Part shown: piece after piece, positions 46,640-55,879 of the stretch | Position numbering within the stretch: position 1 is the stretch's first letter | Layout: the number at the start of each line of letters is the position of its first letter | Origin: Snodgrassella sp. CFCC 13594 | Lineage (GTDB): Bacteria; Pseudomonadota; Gammaproteobacteria; Burkholderiales; Neisseriaceae | Direction: 5' to 3' | DNA length: 64,000 nt | Assembly: GCF_001590725.1 (NCBI RefSeq) | Contig: NZ_LQXR01000004.1 | Location: 1 to 64,000, forward strand | Notes under the pieces: model-generated | Database searches by the model: none | Seen by the model: only the letters and a program-made list of their open reading frames with translations | What the model was told of the DNA's origin: nothing | Position numbers and translations under genes: made by a program

Positions 46640-47974
46640 TTAATTTGACTGCCCGGCCACCGTCATCTGTGCCACCCACAACGATCCTACCTTATGAGCA
46701 CTACGCTTCAATGCGTCGTCGGCTGCGCCAACCAAGTCCAGAAACATGTCCTGCAATTGCGCGGCAATGGTGATTTCTTCAACCGGGTACGCAATGACCC
46801 CATTTTCTACCCAAAACCCAGCCGCACCACGCGAGTAATCGCCAGTAATGGTATTTACGCCTTGACCCATAAGCTCAGTGACCAATAGGCCGGTACCCAT
46901 ATCTTTGAGTAAGTCAGCTTGTGTGTCATGGGTGTGGTTGAGATACAAATTATGGGGGCCACCCGCATTGCCAGTGGTGTTCATACCCAGTTTACGCGCA
47001 CTGTAGCTACTGAGAAAATACCCAGCCACACGGCCTTGCTCAATAATATTTCTATCATGAGTGGCCACGCCTTCGGCATCAAAATAGGTGCTGGCCAACG
47101 CCTTTTTTAAATGAGGCCTTTCCTGTAAATCAACCCACGGAGCCAATACGGACTGCCCCAAACTATCAGCCAAAAAACTGGTTTGACGGTACAGTGCACC
47201 ACCACTAATCGCACCTACCAAATGACCGATCAGGCTGCCTGAAACGGTGGCATCGAATATCACAGGATAGCGCCCTGTGGGCACACTACGCGCGCCCAGA
47301 CGTCGCACCGTACGTGCCGCGGCAATATGCCCAATGTCTTCTGCACTGCTTAAATCTCGTGCATCGCGAGCGACATCATACCAATAATCCCGTTGCATAC
47401 CTTGCTCATCAGTAGCCAGCACGCTGCACGAGAGGCTGTGCCGCGTGCCACGTTGGTACGCCAGAAAGCCATGGCTATTGCCATAGACATATTGATAATG
47501 GTCAGTTTGAGTGCCGGCCCCTTCACTATTGCTGATGCGCCCATCTGTGGATAATGCTGCCGCTTCGGTGCGTTTGGCGAGCTCTATGGCCTCATCGACA
47601 CTCAACATCCACGGGTAAAACGAATCAGTGTCGCCCAATTCCGTTGCCATTAAATCAGCATCTGCCAAGCCCGCACAAGGATCCTGAGCGGTGAATTGCG
47701 CAATATTTAAAGCAGCTTGAATGGTTTGCGTGATGGCTTGGGGTGCAAAATCCGCGGTACTGGCCCGCCCACGTGCCTGTCCCACATAGACCGTAATATC
47801 CAGTGACTTGTCTTGTTGATATTCGATGTGTTCCACATCGCCTTGACGAACCTGAACCGATTGCCCAAGTGATTCGCTGATGTCGGCTTCGGCTGCTGAG
47901 GCACCTTGGCTTTGTGCTTCCGCCAAAACACCTGCACATAAAGAGGTTAACTCTTCCGAACGGTGATGAAACAT
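46640..47974 (-). CDS. pmbA: metalloprotease-related protein PmbA/TldE
   Basis: TldE-type subunit of 444 residues that acts with TldD in peptide maturation and turnover (microcin B17, CcdA). It has the family layout: DISESLGQSVQVRQGDVEHI in the N-terminal domain, GRASTADFAPQAITQTIQ, and a C-terminal GQGVNTITGDYSRGAAGFWV block. TldE lacks the zinc HExxxH of TldD, and none is seen here. It is divergent from darP, a common arrangement in proteobacteria. An uptake 12-mer lies at 47232-47243. Confidence 0.93.
   Translation of the reverse strand: MFHHRSEELTSLCAGVLAEAQSQGASAAEADISESLGQSVQVRQGDVEHIEYQQDKSLDITVYVGQARGRASTADFAPQAITQTIQAALNIAQFTAQDPCAGLADADLMATELGDTDSFYPWMLSVDEAIELAKRTEAAALSTDGRISNSEGAGTQTDHYQYVYGNSHGFLAYQRGTRHSLSCSVLATDEQGMQRDYWYDVARDARDLSSAEDIGHIAAARTVRRLGARSVPTGRYPVIFDATVSGSLIGHLVGAISGGALYRQTSFLADSLGQSVLAPWVDLQERPHLKKALASTYFDAEGVATHDRNIIEQGRVAGYFLSSYSARKLGMNTTGNAGGPHNLYLNHTHDTQADLLKDMGTGLLVTELMGQGVNTITGDYSRGAAGFWVENGVIAYPVEEITIAAQLQDMFLDLVGAADDALKRSAHKVGSLWVAQMTVAGQSN
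47232..47243 (+). repeat. DNA uptake sequence inside pmbA
   Basis: A perfect unpaired AGGCTGCCTGAA copy on the strand opposite the gene. Confidence 0.7.
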
Positions 47975-48104
47975 GTTGTACTCTAAACGGGAGAAGCGCG
48001 CATTTTAACACGCACAATCGCCATAAGTGTGGCTTTACTGGCGGATAAATGCTGAAAAAATGGACCGATTTTGATAAAATGCACACAATACCAATGCCTA
48101 CAGA

Positions 48105-48632
48105 ATGCCCATGAGCCTCACACCTTTTGAAAATGACGATGCCGACCAATGGATCAGCAAAACCCAAAAGAAAAAACAAATGGATGCCTTGCAAGATTTG
48201 GGTGTGGCATTGACCAAATTGGCGCCCGATACCTTAAAAAAAATCGGGTTGCCTGAACCCTTGCTGCAAGCCTTATTGGAACACAAAAAAATCAACTCCA
48301 ACAGTGCGTTAAAACGCCAAGTGCAATATATTGGCCGATTGATGCGTGAGGTCGATCCAGAACCCATTGCCTTGTATCTGGCCAAATTGCGTGGCGACAA
48401 CCAAGCCCATAATGCGTACATGCAACGCCTGGAAATGCTGCGCGAACGCTTGATTGCCAATGACGAAGCTTTAACGATCTTAATTGATCAACACCCACAA
48501 ATAGATGCTTCGACTCTACGGACGCTGATCCGCAATGCCCGTAAAGAGCAGGCTGAAAATAAACCGCCCAAAGCTTACCGTGCTTTATTCCAGCAATTGC
48601 GAAGCCAAATTGATGAACACGATGTCATCTGA
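48105..48632 (+). CDS. darP: ribosome-associated protein DarP (YjgA, DUF615)
   Basis: Helical, charged protein of 175 residues of the DUF615 family. It binds late 50S precursors and helps large-subunit maturation. Typical segments are KTQKKKQMDALQDLGVALTK, PLLQALLEHKKINSNSALKR, QVQYIGRLMREVDPEPI and LRTLIRNARKEQAENKPPKA. It shares a divergent promoter region of about 130 bp with pmbA. Its end overlaps the start of the hydrolase gene by 20 bases, so translation is probably coupled. Confidence 0.92.
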   Translation: MPMSLTPFENDDADQWISKTQKKKQMDALQDLGVALTKLAPDTLKKIGLPEPLLQALLEHKKINSNSALKRQVQYIGRLMREVDPEPIALYLAKLRGDNQAHNAYMQRLEMLRERLIANDEALTILIDQHPQIDASTLRTLIRNARKEQAENKPPKAYRALFQQLRSQIDEHDVI

Positions 48633-49617
48633 TGCACGCCGCCAGCAAACGCTGAAGGCACTCCCCCCATTGCGAACACCCACTTGGCTGCGCGGCGGCC
48701 ATCTGCAAACCATTTGGGCCAAAGCATTGCGTGAGGCACAACCCAATTACCGACGTGAACTACACCATGATCGTACTGGCCAAACACAAGTGGCCTATGA
48801 CTGGGTAGACAGCAGCAAGCCGTCGGCACCAGTGGTGGTTTTGTTTCATGGCCTTGAAGGCAGCAGCCACAGTCATTATGCGCGTGCATTGATGAGCCAG
48901 ATTGAAAAACGCAATTGGCAAGGTTGTGTGGCACATTTCCGCGGCTGTGGTGGCGTGCCCAATACTGCACCAGTGGCGTATCACTGCGGAGACAGTGCTG
49001 AAATCGCACATATGCTGAAGGTGGTGCATCAGGCACACCCTCAGCGCCCATTGTTTGCTGTTGGCGTATCCCTGGGGGGTAATGCCTTGGCCAAATATGT
49101 GGCCGAGCAAGGTAATTCTGCACTTTGTCAGGCGGCCGCAGTCATCAGTGCACCAGTAGATTTGCCTGTTGCCAGCACCGCATTGGACCAAGGATTGAGT
49201 TACTATTTATACAATCCTTATTTTTTGAAAACCCTATTGCCTAAGGTCAAAGCCGAAGCACCAGCATATTCAGGTATTGATTTGAATAGCGTGATGCACA
49301 GTCGCTCCCTAGGTGATTTCGACAACCGCTTTACTGCACCGGTGCATGGCTTCCATGACCGCTATGATTATTATCGCCAAAGCGCAGCCAAGCCTTTGTT
49401 GCCTGAAATAACCATCCCTACTTTGCTATTGAATGCCCGTAACGACCCTTTTATGCCGGCTTGGGCGTTGCCCGATTATGCCGACGTATCTGCCCAAGTT
49501 TATTTATTACAACCAGCAGAGGGTGGCCATGCTGGATTTATCGATAGTCAACAAGGTGTAAACTTACAGTGGTTACCCAATACCGTATTGCGATTTTTTG
49601 AATTGAGTCAAGACTGA
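48613..49617 (+). CDS. YheT-like alpha/beta hydrolase
   Basis: Alpha/beta-hydrolase of 334 residues in the YheT/AB-hydrolase-4 group. The N-terminal [15 protein letters not shown] motif is diagnostic. The nucleophile elbow is [16 protein letters not shown]. Catalytic Asp (ARNDPFMP) and His (EGGHAGFID) follow in order. Family members are weakly characterised carboxylesterases. The start at 48613 or the ATG at 48622 lies within the darP end; the frame opening at 48535 is not used by homologues. Confidence 0.88.
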   Translation: MNTMSSDARRQQTLKALPPLRTPTWLRGGHLQTIWAKALREAQPNYRRELHHDRTGQTQVAYDWVDSSKPSAPVVVLFHGLEGSSHSHYARALMSQIEKRNWQGCVAHFRGCGGVPNTAPVAYHCGDSAEIAHMLKVVHQAHPQRPLFAVGVSLGGNALAKYVAEQGNSALCQAAAVISAPVDLPVASTALDQGLSYYLYNPYFLKTLLPKVKAEAPAYSGIDLNSVMHSRSLGDFDNRFTAPVHGFHDRYDYYRQSAAKPLLPEITIPTLLLNARNDPFMPAWALPDYADVSAQVYLLQPAEGGHAGFIDSQQGVNLQWLPNTVLRFFELSQD

Positions 49618-49622
49618 ATAAT

Positions 49623-50410
49623 ATGAGTGATATTTTAACCAAAATATTGGCCACCAAAGCCTCAGAAGTGACCAAAGCTAAAGCCGAAATGCCATTGGCT
49701 GAGATACGGGCACAGGCTGAAGCGATTGAGCCTGCACGTGATTTTATTGGTGCTATTTTAAACAAGCACGCAGCAGGCGAAGCCGCCATTATTGCAGAAA
49801 TCAAAAAAGCAAGCCCCTCCAAAGGTTTGATTCGCAAAGATTTCAACCCCAGTGTCATTGCTACAGCATATGCAGCTGGTGGGGCAGCTTGTATGTCGGT
49901 ACTCACCGATGAAACTTATTTTCAAGCTGTGCCGACTATTTGCGTGCTGCCCGCGTAGCCGCTCCTTTACCGGCTTTGCGCAAAGACTTTATTGTGGATC
50001 CGTATCAGGTGTATCAAGCACGCGCTTGGGGCGCCGATGCCATTTTGCTGATTGCGGCAGCCTTAGAAAAAGAGCAAATGATTGAATTGGAAGAGATTGC
50101 CCATAAATTAGGAATGGCTGTTTTGTTGGAATTACATGACAAATCGGAGTTAACTAAATGTCAGGGCATGCAAACTCGCCTATGGGGTGTGAATAACCGC
50201 AATCTGCGCACTTTCGATGTAAGTCTAAATCACACCATTGAGCTGCTGCCTTATTTGGCCGACAAAATTGTGGTAACCGAGAGCGGTCTGTTTCATGATA
50301 GTGATATCCGCTACATGCAACAGCATGGGGTGAACACTTTTTTAATCGGCGAGAGCCTCATGCGTTCCGACAACATTCCCGAAGCATTGCAAAAATTAGT
50401 ACATGCATAA
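49623..50410 (+). pseudogene. trpC: indole-3-glycerol phosphate synthase, frameshifted
   Basis: TrpC makes indole-3-glycerol phosphate in tryptophan synthesis. The first frame (49623-49958) carries [16 protein letters not shown], the catalytic lysine in [16 protein letters not shown], and [10 protein letters not shown], then runs off into ICVLPA and a stop. The rest, [19 protein letters not shown] through [15 protein letters not shown] and FLIGESLM, continues in the minus-one frame. One added G near 49926 restores [15 protein letters not shown] without a gap. Every other conserved part is intact, so the lesion is either very recent or a base-calling error. If real, the cell would need tryptophan or a second TrpC. 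Confidence 0.9.
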
Positions 50411-50413
50411 TTC

Positions 50414-50441
50414 ATTCAGGCAGCCTTAAGGCTGCCTGAAT
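50414..50441. terminator. perfect inverted-DUS palindrome after trpC
   Basis: A 28-bp perfect palindrome built of two uptake 12-mers that meet at TTAA (50415-50426 and 50429-50440). It starts 4 bases past the trpC stop and would form a hairpin terminator, though it lacks a T run. Confidence 0.75.
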
Positions 50442-50514
50442 TACTTAAATAATGGGTTTTGTTGTGTGCATAGATAATTTTTAATATATTCATTAATCAT
50501 GAAGAGGAAATTCA

Positions 50515-51291
50515 ATGGCTGTGATCATCAAAACGCCTGAAGAAATAGCAGGCATGCGTATAGCTGGGCGCTTAGCTGCAGAAAGTTTGGATTATATTGG
50601 CGCGTTCATCAAGCCTGGCGTAACCACCGGTGAATTGGATCAATTGATCCATGATTATCATATTAATGTTCAAGGTGGTATTCCTGCGACTTTGGGATAT
50701 GGTAACCCACCATATCCTAAATCTTGCTGCACCTCTATTAACCATGTTATCTGCCATGGCATTCCTGATGACAAACCTTTAAAAAATGGCGATATTCTCA
50801 ATATCGACGTTACCATCATCAAAGATGGCTTTCATGGTGATTCCAGCCGTATGTTTGCCGTTGGTGAGATCAGCGCTCAAGCACGGCGACTGATTAATGT
50901 CACCCATGAATGCATGATGGCGGGCATCGGCGTGGTCAAACCCGGAGCCACCTTGGGTGATGTGGGTTATGCTTGTCAGCAAATAGCTGAAAATGCGGGT
51001 TATTCTGTCGTTCAAGAATTTTGTGGGCATGGTGTGGGCCGAGGCTTTCATGAAGACCCGCAAGTATTGCATTACGGCCGTCGCCACACAGGTTTGGTAT
51101 TAGAACCGGGCATGATATTTACCGTAGAACCCATGATCAACCAAGGTAAGCGCCACTTGCGTATTTTGGCTGATGGCTGGACGGTGGTGACCAAAGACCA
51201 CAAACTATCAGCCCAATGGGAGCATGAAGTATTGGTTACGGAAACTGGGCATGAAATTTTGACAATCAGTCCAGCCACCAATCAACCATAA
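50515..51291 (+). CDS. map: type I methionine aminopeptidase
   Basis: Removes the initiator methionine from nascent proteins. The 258-residue pita-bread fold shows metal ligands in order: Asp in GDILNIDVTIIKDGFHGDSS (two aspartates), His in FCGHGVGRGFHEDP, Glu in IFTVEPMIN and Glu in AQWEHEVLVT. GAGGAAA precedes the ATG. It stands alone between the trpC palindrome and a long AT-rich gap. Confidence 0.96.
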   Translation: MAVIIKTPEEIAGMRIAGRLAAESLDYIGAFIKPGVTTGELDQLIHDYHINVQGGIPATLGYGNPPYPKSCCTSINHVICHGIPDDKPLKNGDILNIDVTIIKDGFHGDSSRMFAVGEISAQARRLINVTHECMMAGIGVVKPGATLGDVGYACQQIAENAGYSVVQEFCGHGVGRGFHEDPQVLHYGRRHTGLVLEPGMIFTVEPMINQGKRHLRILADGWTVVTKDHKLSAQWEHEVLVTETGHEILTISPATNQP

Positions 51292-51631
51292 CGCATATGA
51301 TCAGCTAACCAATAGTCAGCCTCGTAACCATTTGATATCTCAGATTTATGAAATATTCTGCCATATTAAATTATAATTTCAATATTTAAAGGCGATTAAA
51401 AAAAATAATATTCTTGAAAATTCTGATATTTAATCAAGAGATAATGTAAAGAAGCTTGGCATAATTGATGTTTCATTAGACAATGAGTCCAGAGGAGCCT
51501 GTTTGGAGAGATGGCGCAGGTAGCTCATTATGGGGAATGTGTCTATACGGTGGTATAAACCAATAAAAACCGATAGTCCGTTGGTATTCTTTAAACAGAA
51601 ACAAACACATATTTTATTTTAAGGCAAGGAA
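51292..51631. other. AT-rich intergenic region upstream of the XRE gene
   Basis: 340 bases with no gene. The last 100 bases hold repeated GGTAT/ACCAAT words (CGGTGGTATAAACCAAT and TTGGTATTC) in direct and inverted order. They could be operator half-sites for the small HTH protein that follows, but I cannot define a dyad with confidence. Confidence 0.3.
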
Positions 51632-51919
51632 ATGAAAGCTTTCAAACCAATCAACAACATCCGTGATATTCGGAAAAAATTGGGCCTGAACCAAATTGAA
51701 TTTTGGAGTCAGGTCGGTGTCACTCAATCTGGTGGTTCCCGCTATGAGGCAGGCAGAAATATGCCCAAGCCTGTGCGTGAATTGGTGCGCTTAGTGCATG
51801 TTGAGCAGGTGGATTTGTGTAAATTAAATAAAATTGATTTACAAATTGCCGAAACATTAAAGGCAAAATATCCAGATATGTATGCTGAATTGAAGCAAGC
51901 AGTAGAAAACAAAAACTAA
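51632..51919 (+). CDS. small XRE-type helix-turn-helix protein
   Basis: DNA-binding protein of 95 residues. The helix-turn-helix is MKAFKPINNIRDIRKKLGLN, then QIEFWSQVGVTQSGGSRYEA with the typical SRYE recognition end. A short helical tail AETLKAKYPDMYAELKQAV may serve dimerisation. Such stand-alone proteins are common in Neisseria and mostly uncharacterised. AAGGA lies just before the ATG. It has its own long upstream region and its own terminator. Confidence 0.8.
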   Translation: MKAFKPINNIRDIRKKLGLNQIEFWSQVGVTQSGGSRYEAGRNMPKPVRELVRLVHVEQVDLCKLNKIDLQIAETLKAKYPDMYAELKQAVENKN

Positions 51920-51954
51920 ATCCTCATTACTTCGACAGCACGCTGCTCGATCAG

Positions 51955-52001
51955 AAATGGTTGCTTGTAATACGATCCTCTCGTCATTGCGGCAACCATT
52001 T
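51955..52001 (+). terminator. long-loop terminator after the XRE gene
   Basis: Stem AAATGGTTGC at 51955-51964 pairs with GCAACCATTT at 51992-52001 across a 27-base loop. TTCTTTG follows. It also precedes ygfZ by about 60 bases. Confidence 0.6.
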
Positions 52002-52064
52002 TTCTTTGTGATTTAAAAACCGTACAATAACTGCATACTTAATTTTCTTCAGGCGGAATTTGCA

Positions 52065-52946
52065 ATGGTGGAGTCCCAATGTAGTACCTTACCTTTTTTT
52101 GGCATTATTCGAGTGAGCGGCGATGATCGGGCCGCGTTTTTACACAACCAGCTTTCCAATGACGTTAATCATCTGCCGATCGGATCAGCCTGCTTAGCCA
52201 CTTACAATAGCCCCAAAGGCCGTGTTCTGGCGAATGTGTTGGTCCTGAACCGAGGTCATGATATTTTACTGGTTACAGCTGCAGATTTATGTGACGCATT
52301 ACTGAAACGTTTGCGCTTATTTGTATTGCGCAGTCAAGTAGTTTTGGAAAAAATGCCTGATTGGGCAGTTGCAGGATGCTGTTCTGTGGATGAGACCGAT
52401 CCTCAAATTCCTGGCCAGGCCCAACATGTGTTGGCTACAGAGCAGCAACAAGATGTCTGGTGCATTACCTTGCCCAACGGTAACATCATGATGTTAGGGA
52501 ACACTGCTTCTTTACCAGCCTACACCGAGAAAAACGCATTGATGTGGTATTGTCACCAAATCCAAAACGGTCAACCTTGGATCAATGCAGCCAGCAGCGA
52601 GACATGCGTTGCGCAAATGCTCAATCAGCACTTATTGGGTGCTATTCATTTTAAAAAAGGATGCTACCCAGGCCAGGAAATCATTGCACGTGCACAATAC
52701 CGAGGTCAGGTCAAACGCGGTTTGGTGTTGGTTGATGCGGCGGGTATCTTGCAAGACGGCGAAGCCATTTTCAATGATCAACAAGAAGAGGTAGGAATAA
52801 TCATCAATCAGGCTCCACAAGCCAACGGCAGCTTAGGACTAGCTGTAATGAAATATGGTGCCATCGGTCTACCGTTGCATACAGCCAGCCATGTTCTTCT
52901 GAGCTGTAAATTTTTCTTTTTTAATCAGCCTGAAGGTGCCGCATGA
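52065..52946 (+). CDS. ygfZ: tRNA-modifying protein YgfZ (folate-binding)
   Basis: GcvT-like folate-binding protein of 293 residues that supports iron-sulfur enzymes such as MiaB. The signature KGCYPGQEIIARAQYRGQVK is complete near residue 203 and includes the functional cysteine. The N-terminal SGDDRAAFLHNQLSNDV and CLATYNSPKGRVLANVLVL blocks are typical. The gene overlaps the next by four bases (ATGA), so the two are translationally coupled. Confidence 0.92.
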   Translation: MVESQCSTLPFFGIIRVSGDDRAAFLHNQLSNDVNHLPIGSACLATYNSPKGRVLANVLVLNRGHDILLVTAADLCDALLKRLRLFVLRSQVVLEKMPDWAVAGCCSVDETDPQIPGQAQHVLATEQQQDVWCITLPNGNIMMLGNTASLPAYTEKNALMWYCHQIQNGQPWINAASSETCVAQMLNQHLLGAIHFKKGCYPGQEIIARAQYRGQVKRGLVLVDAAGILQDGEAIFNDQQEEVGIIINQAPQANGSLGLAVMKYGAIGLPLHTASHVLLSCKFFFFNQPEGAA

Positions 52947-53440
52947 AAAAATGGCTTTTTGCAAAGTCCAGCCGTTTGCGTCATGTGCTGAACTGGTGGC
53001 CGCCGTTCTTATTTAGTGGTATTAAAATTGTTGAGCTAAGCTCAGATTACCGCTATTGCAAAGTCATTTTAAAGAATTGGCCTGGCACCAAAAATGCCAA
53101 CGGTAGCCAGTTTGGTGGCAGCCTATTTGCCATGACCGATCCAATTTACTCACTTATGTTAATGGGCATCATGGGTGGTAAATATTATGTATGGGATAAA
53201 TCAGCAAGCATTGATTTTATCAAACCAGGATTAGGGCAAGTCAGCGTCTGCTGCCACATCACTGATGAATGGCTTCATTCCGTTCAAACGCACACGGCCA
53301 GCGGTGAAAAATACTTGCCCCAAGTGGTGGATCAAATTCAAGATAGCCACAACAACACCATTGCAACGGTTACGCGCACCTTATATGTGCGCCTCAAACC
53401 TGCTTTTCGACCCCATTCGACTGATGGCGCTTCATTATAA
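52943..53440 (+). CDS. DUF4442/hotdog-fold thioesterase-like protein
   Basis: A 165-residue protein with a hotdog-fold pattern of the DUF4442/PaaI type. It has LNWWPPFLFSGIKIVELSSD at the N-terminus, the helix NANGSQFGGSLFAMTDPIYS and the strand KSASIDFIKPG. Members may be acyl-CoA thioesterases; the substrate is unknown. It is coupled to ygfZ and followed by a DUS terminator. Confidence 0.72.
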   Translation: MKKWLFAKSSRLRHVLNWWPPFLFSGIKIVELSSDYRYCKVILKNWPGTKNANGSQFGGSLFAMTDPIYSLMLMGIMGGKYYVWDKSASIDFIKPGLGQVSVCCHITDEWLHSVQTHTASGEKYLPQVVDQIQDSHNNTIATVTRTLYVRLKPAFRPHSTDGASL

Positions 53441-53460
53441 GGGACCACCAAAATAAACAG

Positions 53461-53501
53461 ATCAAACAGGCTACCTGAAAACTTCAGGCAGCCTGTTTGA
53501 T
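53461..53501 (+). terminator. inverted-DUS terminator, mixed dialect
   Basis: Two 19-base arms around AAC with one mismatch. The right arm has the perfect reverse 12-mer (53483-53494). The left arm has AGGCTACCTGAA, which is the form reported for Eikenella. The mismatch lies at the base that separates the two dialects. Confidence 0.75.
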
Positions 53502-53593
53502 GATTTGAATAATGATGGCAATAGGCGTTCCAACAAAAGCGTCAGCATTCTATGCACATTTATAAAAGGGATAAGCTAACATCCAATCGATGA

Positions 53594-53983
53594 CTACAAA
53601 GTGCCTGTCGTGTATTGTGCTTCACCAAAGCCAAAGCTCCAATCGCCTTTTTGATTACTGATAAACGATATCATCAAATCCTCACCCCGAATGCCACAGT
53701 GTTTTTCTAATTCTTCCGCTAATCGTTTCATAAACAATTGTTTTTGTTCATCACTGCGCGGGCTGGTAAAAACCCTTAACAGAATAAATTGTGTTGAGCG
53801 CTCAAATCCCAGCCCCGTATCTAAAAACACCATATTGCTGGGTTTGTGCTCATTCACCAATTGGTATCGGTCGCGTTCAGGCACGCCAAAAGCCTCCAGC
53901 ACAACATTGTGTGCCACATCCAGTATGGTTTTGATGACTTCTGGTTTGCGCCCTTCTATCACATCAAATTGCAACAATGGCAT
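53594..53983 (-). CDS. tautomerase-superfamily protein
   Basis: A 129-residue protein starting Met-Pro (MPLLQFDVIEGRKPE). After removal of Met the N-terminal proline would serve as catalytic base, as in 4-oxalocrotonate tautomerase and relatives. Two ATG codons stand in tandem (53986 and 53983); only the second places Pro at position 2. Length is about twice the smallest tautomerases, so it is of the long type with two beta-alpha-beta units. The substrate is unknown. Confidence 0.8.
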   Translation of the reverse strand: MPLLQFDVIEGRKPEVIKTILDVAHNVVLEAFGVPERDRYQLVNEHKPSNMVFLDTGLGFERSTQFILLRVFTSPRSDEQKQLFMKRLAEELEKHCGIRGEDLMISFISNQKGDWSFGFGEAQYTTGTL

Positions 53984-54260
53984 CATTTCCTCCTAGTAAG
54001 TTACATGAATGAATTGCTTGAATCATTATCCGAGAAGTCTTGCATCCGCAATAGTATTGGATTGTCGGAAATTCCGAACCTTAGCTTAGGTATTTCCATA
54101 TCATAGGAAAGAAAAATTATCTTTTGGCATGAACATCATGCGAACAGCCGGCATAGGTATCAATACCAGAGCGATGAGAATCCATATTTTGACTCGACCT
54201 CTACCAAGTACTACCATGAATGTAAATCCATTTAATCAAAATATTGAATTGAGGTGATCA

Positions 54261-55097
54261 ATGTCCGCTATCCCGATGCTTTCCTTACGAAAAGACTTTG
54301 CACTACCCGCCATTGGCTTTGGCACTTATCGTGTGAATGGGGTTGATGGTGTAGCTGAAATCAAAGCAGCCATTGATCATGGATTTCGTTTGATTGACTC
54401 TGCTTTCAACTACGAAAATGAAGGTACAGTAGGCATGGCTGTTCGTCATGCTTCTGTTATTCGTGATGAATTAACGGTGACATCTAAACTGCCCGGACGC
54501 CACCATCATTATAACGAAGCCCTGGACACCATTGCTGAATCCGTTTACCGAATGGGTTTAGACGAAATCGATGTCTATTTAATTCATTGGCCCAATCCCA
54601 AGCAAGGCTTGTTTGTAGAAGCATGGCAAGCATTAATCGAAGCACAAAAACGCGGCTGGGTAAAACACATTGGCGTGTCTAATTTTCTACCTGAACACAT
54701 TGATACATTGGTTGCAGAAACTGGCGTGTGGCCGGTGCTAAACCAAATCGAGCTGCATCCTTATTTTCAGCAAACCAAGCAGCTGGCCTATCACCAACAG
54801 CACCATATTATCACTGAAGCCTGGAGTCCTTTGGGACGAGGCGCCGTACTTCAAGAACCGATGATTCAAGCTCTGGCGCAGAAATATAGCGTAAGCAGCG
54901 GGCAGATTATCCTACGATGGTGTGTGCAACGTGGCATTATTCCGATTCCAAAATCAACCAGTGCTCAGCGGCAACAACAAAACTTGAATTTATGGGGCTT
55001 TTCTTTGAGCCCAGATGACATGGCGAAAATTGCCACATTAGACAAGCCCGAAGGCCGCATCAACCAGCAAGACCCCGCAGTATATGAAGAGTTTTAA
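54261..55097 (+). CDS. aldo/keto reductase
   Basis: NADPH-dependent reductase of 278 residues with the (beta/alpha)8 fold. The catalytic tetrad is visible as Asp and Tyr in RLIDSAFNYENE, Lys in TVTSKLPGRH and His in YLIHWPNP. The cofactor segment is IPIPKSTSAQRQQQNL. It resembles the AKR5 group (2,5-diketo-gluconate and methylglyoxal reductases). Its stop overlaps that of the convergent RNA methyltransferase gene by 4 bases. Confidence 0.9.
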   Translation: MSAIPMLSLRKDFALPAIGFGTYRVNGVDGVAEIKAAIDHGFRLIDSAFNYENEGTVGMAVRHASVIRDELTVTSKLPGRHHHYNEALDTIAESVYRMGLDEIDVYLIHWPNPKQGLFVEAWQALIEAQKRGWVKHIGVSNFLPEHIDTLVAETGVWPVLNQIELHPYFQQTKQLAYHQQHHIITEAWSPLGRGAVLQEPMIQALAQKYSVSSGQIILRWCVQRGIIPIPKSTSAQRQQQNLNLWGFSLSPDDMAKIATLDKPEGRINQQDPAVYEEF

Positions 55098-55879
55098 CCA
55101 AGCAATAAACGCTGACGTTGCTGTTCAAACAAGCACACGGTTGCAGCCATGGCTACATTGAGTGACTCTGTTTGACCACTCATGGGAATCATCACGCTAT
55201 CTGTGGCTGCCTGAAGCAAGTCATTGCTGATGCCCACGCCTTCATTGCCAAACAACCAAGCGCAAGGATGCCGTAAATCCAATCCATAAAGTCCCTTTGC
55301 ACTGTGGTTAAGGGCAGTAGCATGAATCGCATGTTGATAGCGTGTACACCAAGGCGCTAAATCGGTTTCTGGAAACAGGTGTAAATGAGCATGCGCCCCC
55401 ATGGCGGCACGCAACACTTTGGGGGCAAACACATCGGCACAATCGGGGCTCAAGACAACTTGATGAACGCCTGCAGCCAAAGCACTGCGCAAGATAGTGC
55501 CTACGTTACCTGGGTCTTGAACCCGCTCCAATAACACGCAGTCGCCAGTTATGGGGGTATTTTCTAACGCAGGAATCTCCACCACAGCCATCACATCATC
55601 GGCATCCGTAAGACTGGTGATTTTGCTCAGTGCCGTATCGCCAACCACTGTGATTAGTGCTTCAGGCAACCCCAAAAGTAACGTGGCTACTTCGCTATGG
55701 TGTAATCGGTGTTGCGGCACATAAACCTGAACGATGGGCCATTGGGCGGCCAAAAAAGTTTGTAATAGATGAACCCCTTCAATGACAGCCTGTTTTGCTT
55801 GCACCCGTGCACGCCGATGCTGCAACAATTTTGCCAGTTGCTTTAAAGTGGCATTGCTTGCAGAATGAATTGTTTTCAT
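55094..55879 (-). CDS. TrmH/SpoU-family RNA 2'-O-methyltransferase
   Basis: SPOUT methyltransferase of 261 residues with an N-terminal substrate-binding domain (MKTIHSASNATLKQLAKLLQ). Motif 1 is LERVQDPGNVGTILRSALAA, motif 2 LFGNEGVGIS and motif 3 IPMSGQTESLNVAMA, which form the SAM-binding knot. The target is probably a ribosomal RNA ribose (RlmB-like), but the exact nucleotide is unknown. It overlaps dusC by four bases (ATGA), so the two RNA-modification genes are coupled. Confidence 0.88.
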   Translation of the reverse strand: MKTIHSASNATLKQLAKLLQHRRARVQAKQAVIEGVHLLQTFLAAQWPIVQVYVPQHRLHHSEVATLLLGLPEALITVVGDTALSKITSLTDADDVMAVVEIPALENTPITGDCVLLERVQDPGNVGTILRSALAAGVHQVVLSPDCADVFAPKVLRAAMGAHAHLHLFPETDLAPWCTRYQHAIHATALNHSAKGLYGLDLRHPCAWLFGNEGVGISNDLLQAATDSVMIPMSGQTESLNVAMAATVCLFEQQRQRLLLG

